From NCBI RefSeq assembly GCF_029168945.1, contig NC_083605.1, positions 73,240,969 through 73,304,968 of the forward strand: a DNA stretch of 64,000 nucleotides, written 5' to 3'. A model generated the notes under the pieces. The model was not told the origin of the DNA. It did not search any database and was given only the letters and a program-made list of their open reading frames with translations. How positions within the stretch are numbered: the stretch's first letter is position 1; each line of letters starts with the position of its first letter. Shown piece after piece: positions 44,586 through 55,741 of this stretch. This DNA is from Cannabis sativa. Its lineage: Eukaryota > Streptophyta > Magnoliopsida > Rosales > Cannabaceae. The translations under genes were made by a program, and so were the position numbers.

Positions 44586-47500
44586 CTATCGATTTCTTTT
44601 TTTTGGTGGCTCAGATTGAGTTCCTCTCGAAGGTACTACAACAGGGATGCTTTCCTGAATTCCAGTAAGTTTACGATCCTGAAGACACCACGAAAACAAC
44701 ATTCATAAGTTTACCCTCCTAAACCAACTGAAAAACAAATGAAGGGGTTTAGACCCCAATTAATGGCCAAGGTGTCACATTTTTAACTGAGCATGTCATG
44801 TAGTCCTATTTCTCTTAGTTTGTCACTGTGGAGCAGTATAGCATGCCCTATAAATACATTTGACTAGATCATTCGTTTTGGGATTGTTTTGTTTGTAATT
44901 GACCGAGTGGCAACATAGACTACTTTGGAATAATTATAAAGGGTGTTAAACTAACGACCAAAACTGCAATCCGAATAATTCAATGAAATTCCAAAGAAAA
45001 TACACTGGGTGGGTTGAATGTTATTCCAACCCACCCAACATAACTCGAATAAATCAGTTTATAATTTTTTTAAAAAAAAAATTACATAATACATAACATA
45101 AATTATGCAATGATTAAACTATTTTTTTTATTTAAGACTTCGGTGTTTGATTTGAAATTTAATATTTATAGTTATTTTTATTTTATTTGAATATTGAAGT
45201 TGAATTTTAGAATTTAAACAATATTAATTTTTTTATATATTTTAAAGATGAATGTTTGTTGAGAATTATGAATTTTTGGTGACGTCCTTTGGCCTTAGCA
45301 ACATTTCAAATTGCTAATGAATGACCTTTAACAACCCCTTTGGAGAAGATTTACAGCTGCTACTATTGCTAATGTGTGAGGAAGGAATCTCTTAAATATG
45401 ATGCAAAATGAATCTTCTTCTATCATTGATCAGAGATTTTTCTATGAATAATACAAATCGGAGTTTGAAGAAGGGGAAGAAGAAGGAGTCCTCGACCCAT
45501 AACGGATAGAGGAGGATTTATTCAATCACATAGTTTGGGCTCCTAGAATATGGCACCCTTGGACACAGAATTCCCCCAATCTATTATCTAGGACAGAAGC
45601 AAAGCCAAAACTATTCAAACTTAAAGAGACAATAATTAAGAAAAGAACAGTCTATCACCCATAAATTAACTGACAAATAGAGGCAGTTAACAGAGCATTG
45701 AAAACTTATGTCGTGTGCTTTACCAATAACAAGTATTGGTAAAGTTCATTTTTTGAGCTCAACAACAAATGAAGTATTATACTGACATGGAGGAATACAA
45801 GGTGGACGACATGGTCCATCCTAAGCTACGTCACAACAGCCCCTACCTAGAAGACTGTTAGACCTATTCGGTACACATACTCTAAAAGGGCTACACCACA
45901 TATCACTTAATTAGTTTATTTAGTTATATTAGTTGCTGACTAGACTTGTTAGCTATTTCTAACTAGACAAATTAATTAAATAAGTCCATGTCACTTAAGT
46001 TCTTTGGGGAGGGTATAAGTAGAGGATTAGAGATTAGATTAAAGGGGGTGGAATAATTTGTAAAGTTTACAGATTAATATCAGGTTTGGGAGTTTCCAAG
46101 TAACGCGAATTCTTGGGCAAAATTGTATCTTATTACTTACCAAATTGATATCATATCTGAGGCATACACTCTCGAGAGGAACTGAGGTCACAATAGGGGC
46201 AAAAGCCCAGAGTGGGCCATTGTGGACATTGGCTCTAAGTTGAGGTGTGTAGTTAAATTCTCAAATCGGTTTATTAACTACTTGGGCACCATCTTCTCTT
46301 AGGCTGTTCTTTTGGCAGTGAGTCAATCAAAATGGTTGTAAAAAACACTTTGAAAAGTTGGCTACCAAGTATTATAGGCTTTTGAAGGTGCTTGCTTGCA
46401 CTGGGCCAGTGGCTGAATGTTGTACTGAATGTCGAAAAAAGACTACTAGCAGTACCAGCCAGATTGAATTTCTCATCAACTGGAAGACCTACCTAAGTTT
46501 GAACCACTTGGTAGACTTCAAGATGATCCACACTCAGTTACGAAAGGTTTACCTAGAAAACAAGGTGAATGTGTAGACCTGTGGTAATGTTAGATCCTGG
46601 CTAGACTGGCTTATTCTAGGTGACCTAAGGATACTAACAATAGTTCAGATTTTGACTGTATTAATGGTTGAGGTGCCATGTTTATAAGTGTACATTGATT
46701 CCCAAACATCTTGAATAGCTTGGAATAATTGAAAGGGTTATCTTTTTTATCAATACAATACCTATTACAGATTCTTTCAAGAACTAACTTTGTAGTTTAG
46801 GCTCAGAAATTGCAGTCCAATTTCCATTCACTTGTGCTTAATGTTTAGTCTATAGACTTGTGGCAAAGAGAAAGTACGTTTTTAGCAACAAACGACTACA
46901 TAGCAATAGAAATGTTATAATGCTGAGATGCAAATCTGCTAAAGAAGCCAAGCAGCCAAATAATACTAACCACATCATAGACTGGCATTTGATTGCGCCA
47001 GAATTCCATCACAGGTAGTAGTAGCCTCCCTGTAACATATTCGATTGAAGCAGACTTATGTTAACGGCATTAGGAATAGACATAACGATGACAGTTATTA
47101 CTCTAATCCCAAGAAAGATACTAGGTTGGCTTAAAAGACATTAGAAATGTTATCTGAAATTTCAAGAAAGTGACGGTAGTAGAGGGTAACAAAGTCACCT
47201 GATCTAGATCGTCCATAACTCAAACAATCAGGGGAAACTACAGACACTTTAATGTTGTTGTCCCGAAGCGGTGGTGTAGCCTGAACAAATGCAGAAAAAC
47301 AAACAAAATATGTGAAAAACAAACAGCCAAAAAAATTGAACTTAAGCATTTTACACATCCGCGTAAACACTCAATAAATAAACAACCTTGTATTCTCTCT
47401 TGAATAACATTATACTAAGCATGTAGCAAGAATTCTATATTATTCTCTTACAGATCAATCCAATGAAGAATAGATTGGATTACAACTTCAATAAATCATA

Positions 47501-49730
47501 AGAAGCAGCTCCATGCTGAAATAAATACTAAATGACATCAAGTTTTGACACAGTATGCATTATCTCCAACGCTTGTCTCAGTACTGTAAAACATTAATCA
47601 TTAAATAAGCAAAAATTGGCCAATTTGAATGAGTTTGTGCATGGCAGCAGGTTAACAGTTAAGAAATAAATAGGACCATGATCACTTTATCATGAATGAT
47701 TATACCCAACTAACATGTGATACACAATAGAACTACAGGTCAACAGAATCTAATTCAATAACACAAAAGAAATAAAGTGACAATATGTAAAAGTAAAAAT
47801 ATGCACGTTGCCATCTTAAGATAAAAGCCCTCCCCTTCCCCACTCACCCCCTTAAACATAGACAGTTGAACTAGGCTCAACTGCTTGTGTACCTAAGTAA
47901 CAGAAAATTAACTGCTTCTACTGTAACCAACCAACTTACTGCTGTATCAGAGAATTTTTTCCTCTTTCTTGTCTTTGTGTCCTTTCTTCCTTCTTTAAAA
48001 CCAGTTTCCTGTCCAGCTGCAATAAATAATTTCATTAACTTGATAAAAAATCTAACTATTATGAGTAAAGATCAACAAGTAAATTGGCTGACAACCGTAG
48101 AGCGCCAACCTGTGTCAAATACCTTTAGTCTCAGCCTTTCCAGAATCATGTCCCCATTGTGAATTAGAAGTCTGCTCATCACCTAGTTTTACTGTCACAT
48201 TTGTATCCACTGGCTTCTGCTTCCTTTTGCTCCCTACATAAGAAATTTCGGGCACTCTGTCTGTTGAGTGAATGGTTGCAGCTATAGAACTGTTCAACTT
48301 CTCATCGTCTAGCATTTGAACAGGACTAACATTTTGATGTTCTTGATCTAAAGAACACCCAGATGGAAGGCAGTTCCCCTGACTGCCTTTGAGATTTTTC
48401 AATCTATCACTACATTTCTGAAAACCAATAGGTCTGTCTCTGAGATTTCTCAATCTAGCACTACATTTACGAAAACCAATAGGTGTAACATCCAGTTGGT
48501 GTTTCTTCTCATCACTCAGCTTAGAAACTTTTGAATTATTGAGGGTATTACCATTCTCAGAAACCTTGTGAGATTCGGAGGTTTCAACGTGTTTCCCATG
48601 TTTCAGAGTGACACAACCTTGTTTCTCAAGAGTTTTTTCTTGTAGAGTAGAAGTTTCAGGCCCAGATACTACTCCACATTTCCCAAAGATAGCTGAACAA
48701 AATAATAAAAAAAACAACTAACTAAGAACTGGTATATACAAAATGGACTAGTAATTATATATAAAAGCAGTAGCAGTAGCAGTAGCAGTACCAGGAGATT
48801 CTGTATTGAGGATACCATTCTCAGAAACCTTATGAGATTCTGAAGTTTCAACTTGTTTCCTATGTTTCGAAGTGACACAACCTTGTTTTTCAGGAGTTTT
48901 TTCTTGAAAATCTTGTACAGAACATGGAGTAAAAGTTTCAGGACAACATTCCATAACAAAAGAGAAAAAAAATTAAGATGTTGTATGTACAAAATGGACT
49001 AGTAAAAATGAACTAGTAATGATGAATGCCTTCACTGACACCTTTTCTTGCTCGGGTCAAGGGTTCGAATCACACCACACTCTCATGGAGAGATTATACT
49101 GGACCCGCTTGTGGGGTGGCATCCTTAATAGGATGGGAACCCTTAAGGTGGATACCAATGACAGACTCGAGATTGTCTAAGCTAGACTAGGGAATGAATC
49201 TACACCAAGTGATCCCCTTTTTTTCTCAGCAAAAAAACAAAATGATGAATACAAAAGCAGAAGTAGTACCAGGAGGAGCATATGTAGAAAATTGTCGCCA
49301 ATTCGAAGGAAAGCCAAACAAAAAGCTTCTAGAAACCTGGGAAGGAAAGCCATTGAGAGTGGTGCGGTGCTGGTTGATGACACCCTTAAGACTGATACAG
49401 ACATTATCGGTAGTCTCAAGAGTGAAAACATCATATCTTTTGGCTATAGGAGCAGAGGTAAACACACGAACTGCTTCTTGTTGTCTGGATGTTAAGCCGG
49501 CAACGCCAAGGTTGTTGCCATGGAAGTGATTTTGGGTGTGAATCAACCACCAATCGAACAAGCATACCTACTTAGTTTGCAGATGAAATGAGAGTATAAA
49601 AACATCATACACACAATCAAAGAAAACATCCAAATAAAAACACACTTACTGTTCTTTCAAAATGAGAGAAAGAGGCTGCTCCTCCTCCTACTGCTGCTGG
49701 TATTTCTGTGGAGCTCCGAGAAGTAGCCAT
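44586..49730 (-). CDS. KNL2/M18BP1-type centromere protein, 8 exons
   Basis: Coding exons in gene order: 49730-49650, 49567-49270, 48911-48792, 48692-48123, 48016-47940, 47280-47199, 47029-46971, 44678-44586. They sum to 1380 nt (459 residues), and all introns obey GT..AG with matching phases. The SANTA domain (residues about 31-115) starts [11 protein letters not shown] and includes [31 protein letters not shown] and [10 protein letters not shown]. The CENPC-k motif (about 404-432) is [20 protein letters not shown] plus YDVDRKLTG. Basic stretches KRKQKP and KTRKRKK fit nuclear import. Both domains together match plant alpha-KNL2, which binds centromeric nucleosomes and aids CENH3 loading. 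It is somewhat shorter than I expect for plant KNL2. The weakest call is the exon 3 acceptor. Confidence 0.9.
44679..46970 (-). other. KNL2 intron 7, enlarged by retroelement debris
   Basis: 2292 bases between YDV and DRKLTG. The donor reads GTTAGTAT and the acceptor TGTCTTCAG. It contains Ty3/gypsy remnants on the opposite strand. Confidence 0.8.
45640..46600 (+). pseudogene. Ty3/gypsy integrase-tail remnant in the KNL2 intron
   Basis: At 45650-45720 the plus strand gives YHP, then a degraded TDGQTE (IN-QIE), then [13 protein letters not shown], the end of a gypsy integrase. At 45790-45820 [14 protein letters not shown] follows the usual KVGDxVxLKLR pattern. At 46450-46576 [18 protein letters not shown] and ENKVNV resemble the chromo-like tail. 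Between them an LTR-like core (TATA at about 46015) intervenes, so more than one insertion is likely. Confidence 0.65.
46971..47280 (-). other. KNL2 exons 6-7, split CENPC-k motif
   Basis: Exon 6 (47280-47199) ends ...GRSRS plus one base. Exon 7 (47029-46971) supplies the rest ([19 protein letters not shown]). The Arg-rich start and the FWRNQ aromatic core needed for nucleosome contact are intact. The motif is only read after removing the 169-base intron. Confidence 0.9.
49018..49250 (+). mobile_element. tRNA-derived SINE in KNL2 intron 2
   Basis: The body is 49028-49240, flanked by the perfect 10-base direct repeat AATGATGAAT (49018-49027 and 49241-49250). It has a Pol III B-box GGTTCGAATC at 49062-49071 and an A/T-rich 3' end (cagcaaaaaaacaa). 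The A-box is poorly recognisable. Antisense to KNL2. Confidence 0.8.
49270..49567 (-). other. KNL2 exon 2, SANTA domain
   Basis: The acceptor AAGTAG precedes GTATGCTTGTTC and the donor is CCTG|GTACTACT. It enters in phase 0 and leaves in phase 1. The WWLI, GVAG, VRVF, DVFTLE and GFPSNW signature positions of SANTA are all present. Confidence 0.9.
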
Positions 49731-49781
49731 GGCCCATGGAATCAAAGATTCAAAAACCCCAAACACTTTTCCACGCTGAGC

Positions 49782-49789
49782 CGCGGGAA
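49782..49789 (-). promoter_or_regulatory. E2F-type site upstream of KNL2
   Basis: TTCCCGCG on the gene strand, fitting the E2F consensus TTSSCGSS, about 52 bases before the ATG. E2F control is established for plant CENH3 and many S/G2 genes, so regulation of KNL2 by E2F is a reasonable inference. Confidence 0.5.
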
Positions 49790-49799
49790 TCTGAAGTGT

Positions 49800-50830
49800 T
49801 CTGAGTTTATAAACCTTTTTACTTTGTTTTAAACACTCCCAGTCCCAACTTTTAAACTAGCGATGGAAATCGAACGGCTAATAGGTAAGGAGTTTTCCCT
49901 CTTCTCTTTCACATTAAATATTTTTAGAGATTTTTTATTTTATTTTTTTTTGTTAATTTTAAAATAATTATTTGAACACTTTAAAATAATTTTTTATATA
50001 TAATTTTATAAATGGGTTAATTTCACAAATGCACAACAACAACAAAAATATGATTTTTCGAAATTTTAAACATTTTTACGATTTTTTTGATTTTATTTAC
50101 ATAAAATACGGTTTTTTTATATTGAAATTTTGTTCATTTGTTGTTAATTTTTTGTTATATGTATGTTATTTTTTGTTGTTTTTTTGTTGTTATTTTCATG
50201 TTACTTTTATATTGTATTTTTGTTGATTTTATGTTGTTTTCGTGTTATTTTTTGAAAAACCATAAAAATGTAAAAAAAAACATTCTTTAAGCGTAAAAAT
50301 GTAAATATTTTATAAAAAATAGTGTCTTATGTAATTATTCCTTTATAAAATCTACATAAAAACCCACATAGCAACAATAGACCAATTTAAATTATAACTA
50401 AAATTTACATAAAAACCACTAAAGCAACTTAAACTGTAAATTTAAGAAAAAAATTAAAAAATAATATATAAAATAATTTTTAATGGTTTAATTATTATAT
50501 TATTTGATAATATAATAATACGTAGATTAAAAATATATGTATTTTATGAATAATATATATTAAGTCTTTGGTAAATAAATTGTGTAACATATGATTTATT
50601 TATGCTAAAATTATAACCTACACTTTACAACATGAAGAGAAGTTACAAAATTAATTGTTTTTGTAACTTCTTTTGATTGATCATACTTTTTGTGTAATAA
50701 AAGAGATGCTATTCCAACTAAAGCTTAATTATAAAATTATCTACCTTTTTTTATGCTTAATTATAATATTATCTACCTTTTTTATGAATCAATTGTGAAA
50801 TTCATTACTCCAAATAATAATTTTTGTACA
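49800..50830. other. AT-rich region upstream of KNL2
   Basis: The proximal 100 bases are presumably the KNL2 promoter. Beyond about 49920 it is AT-rich (repeated tttttgttgttttt-like stretches at 50080-50270) without a gene. Confidence 0.5.
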
Positions 50831-50836
50831 AGCTAA

Positions 50837-51143
50837 CACTACAAAAAATTTTACTTTTAGTCACAAAAAAAATTGTGACTAATTATAAATGATCATTCTT
50901 ATGTTATGACTAAAAGGTCCGTCGCTAAAATTATTAATCACAAAAATTACAATTTGTTGTGACTATATGTATCTTTAGTCACAATACTTGTTGTGGCTAA
51001 AACTAAATTAGTGACAACTTATATCTAAATACTATATTTTAGTCACATGTAATATTTTGTTATAACTAAAAGTCACATTTAATTACAAAAAAATTGTGTT
51101 GTAACTAAAAAATTATCACCGAAAGTAGCAGTTTTTTGTAGTG
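50837..51143. mobile_element. CACTA-like MITE, copy 1
   Basis: CACTACAAAAAAT at the left pairs with TTTTTTGTAGTG at the right, with the 3-base duplication TAA on both sides (50834-50836 and 51144-51146). The interior consists of many TTTAGTCACAA/TTGTGACTAAA units. 307 bp, non-coding. The family recurs at 57465-57793 and 61755-62067. Confidence 0.9.
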
Positions 51144-51179
51144 TAAAGGCCTCAATTTCCAACTATTCACAATATGTCT

Positions 51180-51860
51180 TTAACTAAAAATTACTTATTA
51201 CAAAGTTCCAATCCAAGTAACATCATGTTGTTGTACTTTCTTTGGCATTACACATGAAATTCTAGTTTAAATTAGTGCCTTAGCTTCCTGCACTATAACC
51301 TACTCGGGTTAACCACGGCAGCATTCTAAAATTTTCCATTCATGTTCGACCAAATTAGGTTCACAAGTGCTGCAATAGCAGCAGAGTATACCTCCTTAAA
51401 TTTACTGAGTTTTGATCTCTCTATCCACCTCAAAATACCCTGTAAAGAAGAGGTTGTTGCCTTCCATATAAGCCAATCCTTAACTTGTGCAAACACTGTT
51501 GCAAGAAGGTGCATTCAAAAACCAAATGCAACATTGTTTCTGCAACAGAGCCATATAGTACACAGTTCACTTCATCAGTGATCTTAAACTTGTGGAGCCT
51601 CTAATCTCTAGTTTTTAGCCTATCTAACACTGCTATCCAAAGCACAAAACTATGCTTAGGAACATTGAGATGACTCCACACTTCTTTGCTTCAATAACAA
51701 GTCCCTTGAACTTGATTTATCAACTTATACCATGCTGTTATTTTATATGATGACAGTTAAAATTGCACCGGATCTATTAGTGCTTTAATTCTATCTTTGA
51801 TTTCTACAATTTTCCTCCAATACCAACCTCCTTAAAATTATATACTTTAACTAAAAAGAT
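51180..51860 (-). pseudogene. LINE C-terminal (zf-RVT) remnant
   Basis: The minus strand holds WLIWKATTSSLQGILRWIER, SKLSKFKEV and YSAAIAALVNLIW (51326-51514), typical of the plant LINE tail. Upstream pieces (VPKHSFVLWIAVLDRLKTRD, about 51600-51660) confirm it. Broken by stops and abutting the copia relic near 51900. Confidence 0.8.
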
Positions 51861-51923
51861 AGCAATTTTATGTATTGGTTTAGATAAGAGTCATTCCATA
51901 ACTTTTAAAGGGTTTATTCTTGC

Positions 51924-54052
51924 TCAAACCATGTAACCAAACGTTTTAAGAAAGGTGTAGTCGGGTTGTTGATGAAACAAGACCTCAAAGGGATTTCTTA
52001 ATTGTAAAACAGGTGTAGGAAGCCGATTAATTGTGTAGGCTGTTGTGGTGAAGGCATCCCACCAATGTGTGAGAGGCATGTTTGCCTGAGCCAAAAAAGA
52101 GAGACCCATATCCACTACATGACGATGTTTTCGTTCGGCTCTTCCCTGCTGCTGGTGTGTATGGGGGCATGGATGTCTGAAGTTGATCCCCAATGGTTCA
52201 AGTATTGACTGAAGTGGCCTATACTCACCACCCCAGTCGGATTGCACATCTTTAATCTTAGTATTAAACTGCAATTCAACATAAGATTTAAACTGTCTAA
52301 AGATGGCAGCAACTTCAGATTTGACTTTCATAGGATATATCCATGTGAATTTAGAGAAGTCATCAATGAAACTAAGATAGTATCTATATCCTTCTATTGA
52401 ATTGTAAAAAGATCGTCCTCATACATCCGTGTGCACTAAATCAAAACAAGATGTTGTCTTATGTACAGAACTACCAAAATGAATGCTGTGAAGTTTGCCA
52501 TATTGGCAAGCTTGACAAAAAGGAAGAAAAGTACATCTAGTTTTGGGATTAATAGCAGAGAGTACTGTTTTTAATATTCTTGGGGAGGCGTGGCCAAGCC
52601 GATGGTGCCAAATTTGTGCCTCAGAGAAGGGTCCATGAGTGGTATTCTTTACACAATTAAATGCAGCAGGAGTAACAGAGAATCGTCGAGTGAACTGTGT
52701 TGAGGGAAGTTTGGCCTTTGACAGATCGAGGTGATACAATCCTTGCTTAAGATGGCCCCGAAGAAGAACTTGGCCCGTAATCTTGTCCTTGATAGCACAT
52801 GTATCAGAATCAAACAATAAGATGATATTATTATCTATGGTAATTTTGGATATACTCAATAAATTCTTGGTAATTTTAGGAGCAAGTAAAACATCATTTC
52901 GAAGAATTTTCTTATTCAGATTGAATGTAGCAACAGTAGAATGGCCTATGTGAGAAATTGGAATTTGAGAGCCATTACCTACGGTCATTTTGGCTTTGCC
53001 TTTGTAGTCATTTGTGGTGGTGAGATTTTGAGCATCAGATGTCATGTGGTGTGTGGCTCCACTATCCACATACCAACCATTGTCTTCTGCAGGTGTGTTT
53101 GTATCAGAAAGAAGGGCCTGTGGGTTGGGGCCTGAGTTCTGAGGATTTGAGGAAGATGCTGAATTATCAGTATCATATCTATGGTAACACTTGTAGGCAA
53201 GATGACCAATCTTGCCACAGATTTGACAAACTGGTCGAGAACCACGGCCACGACCATTGGAGGGACCCCGTCCTCCTTGTTGAGACCCACGGCCTTGAGA
53301 CTTGCCACGGCCATTGAAAGAACCTCTGCCAGTGTTGTTACGATTTGAGCCGGATGAATTTTTATTAAACTGAGCATAATTGGCCTGAGCTGTGTCCAAG
53401 ATTTGGGGAGTCATTTGTTCGATTCGCATCTCTTGATTTTGAAGCATATATTGGACTTCTTGGAGAGTAAGAGCATCAGCCCTTGCAGTGAGGAGAACAA
53501 CTACTGTCTCATATTCATGTCCGACTCCACCGAGGATGGACATGGCGAGTTCTTGATCAGATAATCTGTGTCCTGCAGCAGCAAGAGAATTAGCAAGATT
53601 CTTCATTTTCAAGATGTATTCGTCGATGCTCATGGAACCTTTCTTGGTGTTCTGGATTGAAAGACGAAGTTAAAGCTGTCGAGCCTTCGATTGAGTGGCA
53701 AAGAGACTGGCAAAGACTGTCCACACTTCGGCAGCGGATTCACAGTGTAGAACATGCCCAAGCATTGCCTCGGAAAGGGAATTCATAAGCCAACTCATTA
53801 ACAAAGCATCACAACGAATCTAGTGATCAAAGGCAGGATTAGTTAAGTTCGTACCTGCAAGAAGAGGTTCTGGCCGTGGTGTTGTTCGAAGAAGAATTCC
53901 GTCGAGTCCATGAGCACGAACAGAAGGAAGAATCAGGGATCGCCAGTAGGAGTAATTATGTCGATCAAGGCGAATATTCAGGGGTAGAAGATTGTTTGGA
54001 ATGTGAATTGGTTGAACGGCGACCGGAGCTTCTGGTGGAGGTGGTGGCGCAG
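51924..54052 (-). pseudogene. Copia gag-protease-integrase remnant
   Basis: The gag N-terminal part (LNIRLDRHNYSYWRSLILPS, 54050-53820) ends at an in-frame TAG. The main frame (53633-52419) has the zinc knuckle CQICGKIGHLAYKC, a Gly/Arg-rich linker, the protease VDSGATHHMT, and HHRLGHASPRI plus CQACQYGKLH of the pre-integrase. It stops at a TGA where Trp is expected. Integrase continues at 52331-51924 (QSDWGGEYRPL, HQQQGRAERKHRH, PFEVLFHQQPDY). Several nonsense changes, so not functional. Confidence 0.9.
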
Positions 54053-54996
54053 TGTAACGTCCCCACTTCAAGCCTCTATTGGGTCCTTACACCCACGGAC
54101 TGAATGGCTCTTATACACGAGTACGCCACTCTGGCTGCTTTCTGGATTGATGACTGACCCTACAGACCAACACGAGTGTTTTCGGCGTGCTTTGTCCTCA
54201 CTCACACGCATCCTGGGAAAACTTCCCAGGAGGTCACCCATCCTTGAAATTGCTCTAGGCCAAGCACGCTTAACTGTGGAGTTCTTTCAAGATGGGCTAC
54301 CGAAAAACAAGATGCACCTTGTTGATATATGTAGTACCAATCAATCTATTTAAGCCCTCTTTAACTGTGTAGTCCCATACCTACATAGTCTCAGAATCAT
54401 CCAACTTAACCTTCCCCAGGCGGTATGGGATTGCACAGCTTACCCGGTATTTTCCCTTACGGATCACGGGACTACTGGCTGTCACAATCACCCCCCTTAC
54501 GGGGTCCGACGCCCTCGTCGACCACACTTCCGGCTGGGTCAAGGATCTGATACCATTTGTAACGTCCCCACTTCAAGCCTCCATTGGGTCCTTACACCCA
54601 CGGACTGAATGGCTCTTATACACGAGTACGCCACTCTGGCTGCTTTCTGGATTGATGACTGACCCTACAGACCAACACGAGTGTTTTCAGCGTGCTTTGT
54701 CCTCACTCACACGCATCCTGGGAAAACTTCCCAGGAGGTCACCCATCCTTGAAATTGCTCTAGGCCAAGCACGCTTAACTGTGGAGTTCTTTCAAGATGG
54801 GCTACCGAAAAACAAGATGCACCTTGTTGATATAGGTAGTACCAATCAATCTATTTAAGCCCTCTTTAACTGTGTAGTCCCATACCTACATAGTCTCAGA
54901 ATCATCCAACTTAACCTTCCCCAGGCGGTATGGGATTGCACAGCTTACCCGGTATTTTCCCTTACAGATCACGGGACTACTGGCTGTCACACGCAG
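54048..54996 (-). mobile_element. Young Cassandra-type TRIM nested in the copia gag
   Basis: LTRs at 54053-54486 and 54558-54991 (434 bp each), with the perfect duplication CGCAG outside (54048-54052 and 54992-54996). The purine tract and a slightly altered primer site (TGGTATCAGATC, 54555-54544) lie between. The two LTRs differ by about four bases, so it is recent. Each contains 5S-like sequence, antisense to the plus strand (54217-54298 and its copy). Removing it rejoins the copia gag reading region. Confidence 0.95.
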
Positions 54997-55037
54997 GGTG
55001 GCGGGGGTCGTCAGGATCGACCATTGGTATGATACCA

Positions 55038-55217
55038 TGTAAGAGTAGAATTCAGAGAGAAACAGAGAGAATTTGAAAGAGAAGCTCAATCCTAAACTGG
55101 AGCTGAGAGAGTCTATTATATATCTGTAGAACTTGAACAGTATTACATGAACCGACTTTAACAGAAAGTAAAACAGAAAAAATAACAAACTAACTGTAAG
55201 CCTAACTAACTCTAACA
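55038..55217 (-). repeat. 5' LTR of the decayed copia (51.9-55.2 kb)
   Basis: 180 bp, starting TGTTAGAGTTAGTTAGGC and ending CTCTTACA on the minus strand. The partner LTR is absent. Confidence 0.7.
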
Positions 55218-55219
55218 CA

Positions 55220-55738
55220 CTTCATATGCAATTTGGATCGTTGAGTGTGAAACTTTATTGTATAACATTCAAAAGATTATGTTTGACACACAAGATCTCA
55301 CATGACTTTTCCCACCTATTAATTCACTTATCATTCTTCAGTAATAACCCTTCTCTCTCATTAGGATCTCTTTAAATCTGACATTCCTATTAAAAAGTGG
55401 TACTATTATTGTCAAAAAGTGTAAAAGTTCTCCAATTCTTATGTTTAAAAAAAATCCCAATTTATCTTACCTAGTACAACCAGTTGCAAGCAATAAACAA
55501 ATAATATAATCAACCTATCAAAAAGAACCATTCATTAAAGTAGATAAGCAGCAATGCATAATTGATGTATATTCGATTAAAAAAAAAAAGTGGGTTCACA
55601 TTCCTAATCTCATATAAATATAATAGGTCTCCTACTCATACTACATAAACTTCCATAATATTAATGAGTAAGAATGGAACTCCATAGTGAAATTAATACA
55701 CAAATTTTTATTTGATGAACTATATAGCCAGGCCACCA
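55220..55738. other. Spacer and 3' flank of member E
   Basis: No gene. From about 55585 (cacattcctaatctcatataaata, then aatgagtaagaatggaactcc) it matches the 3' flanks of the other family genes. Confidence 0.55.
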
Positions 55739-55741
55739 TGG

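Larger units (their letters stand above)
51910..55217 (-). mobile_element. Decayed copia element interrupted by a Cassandra TRIM
   Basis: The 5' LTR is 55038-55217 (180 bp, TGTTAGAG to CTCTTACA in element orientation). Primer-site-like TGGTATCATACC follows (55037-55026). Gag starts there, is interrupted at 54991-54053 by the nested Cassandra, and continues to protease and integrase, ending abruptly near 51910. RT, RNase H and the 3' LTR are missing. Confidence 0.85.

Noticed and set aside
49028..49090. tRNA gene at the GGTTCGAATC box
   Set aside because: No cloverleaf or acceptor stem could be formed. Flanking 10-base duplications and an A-rich tail identify a SINE.
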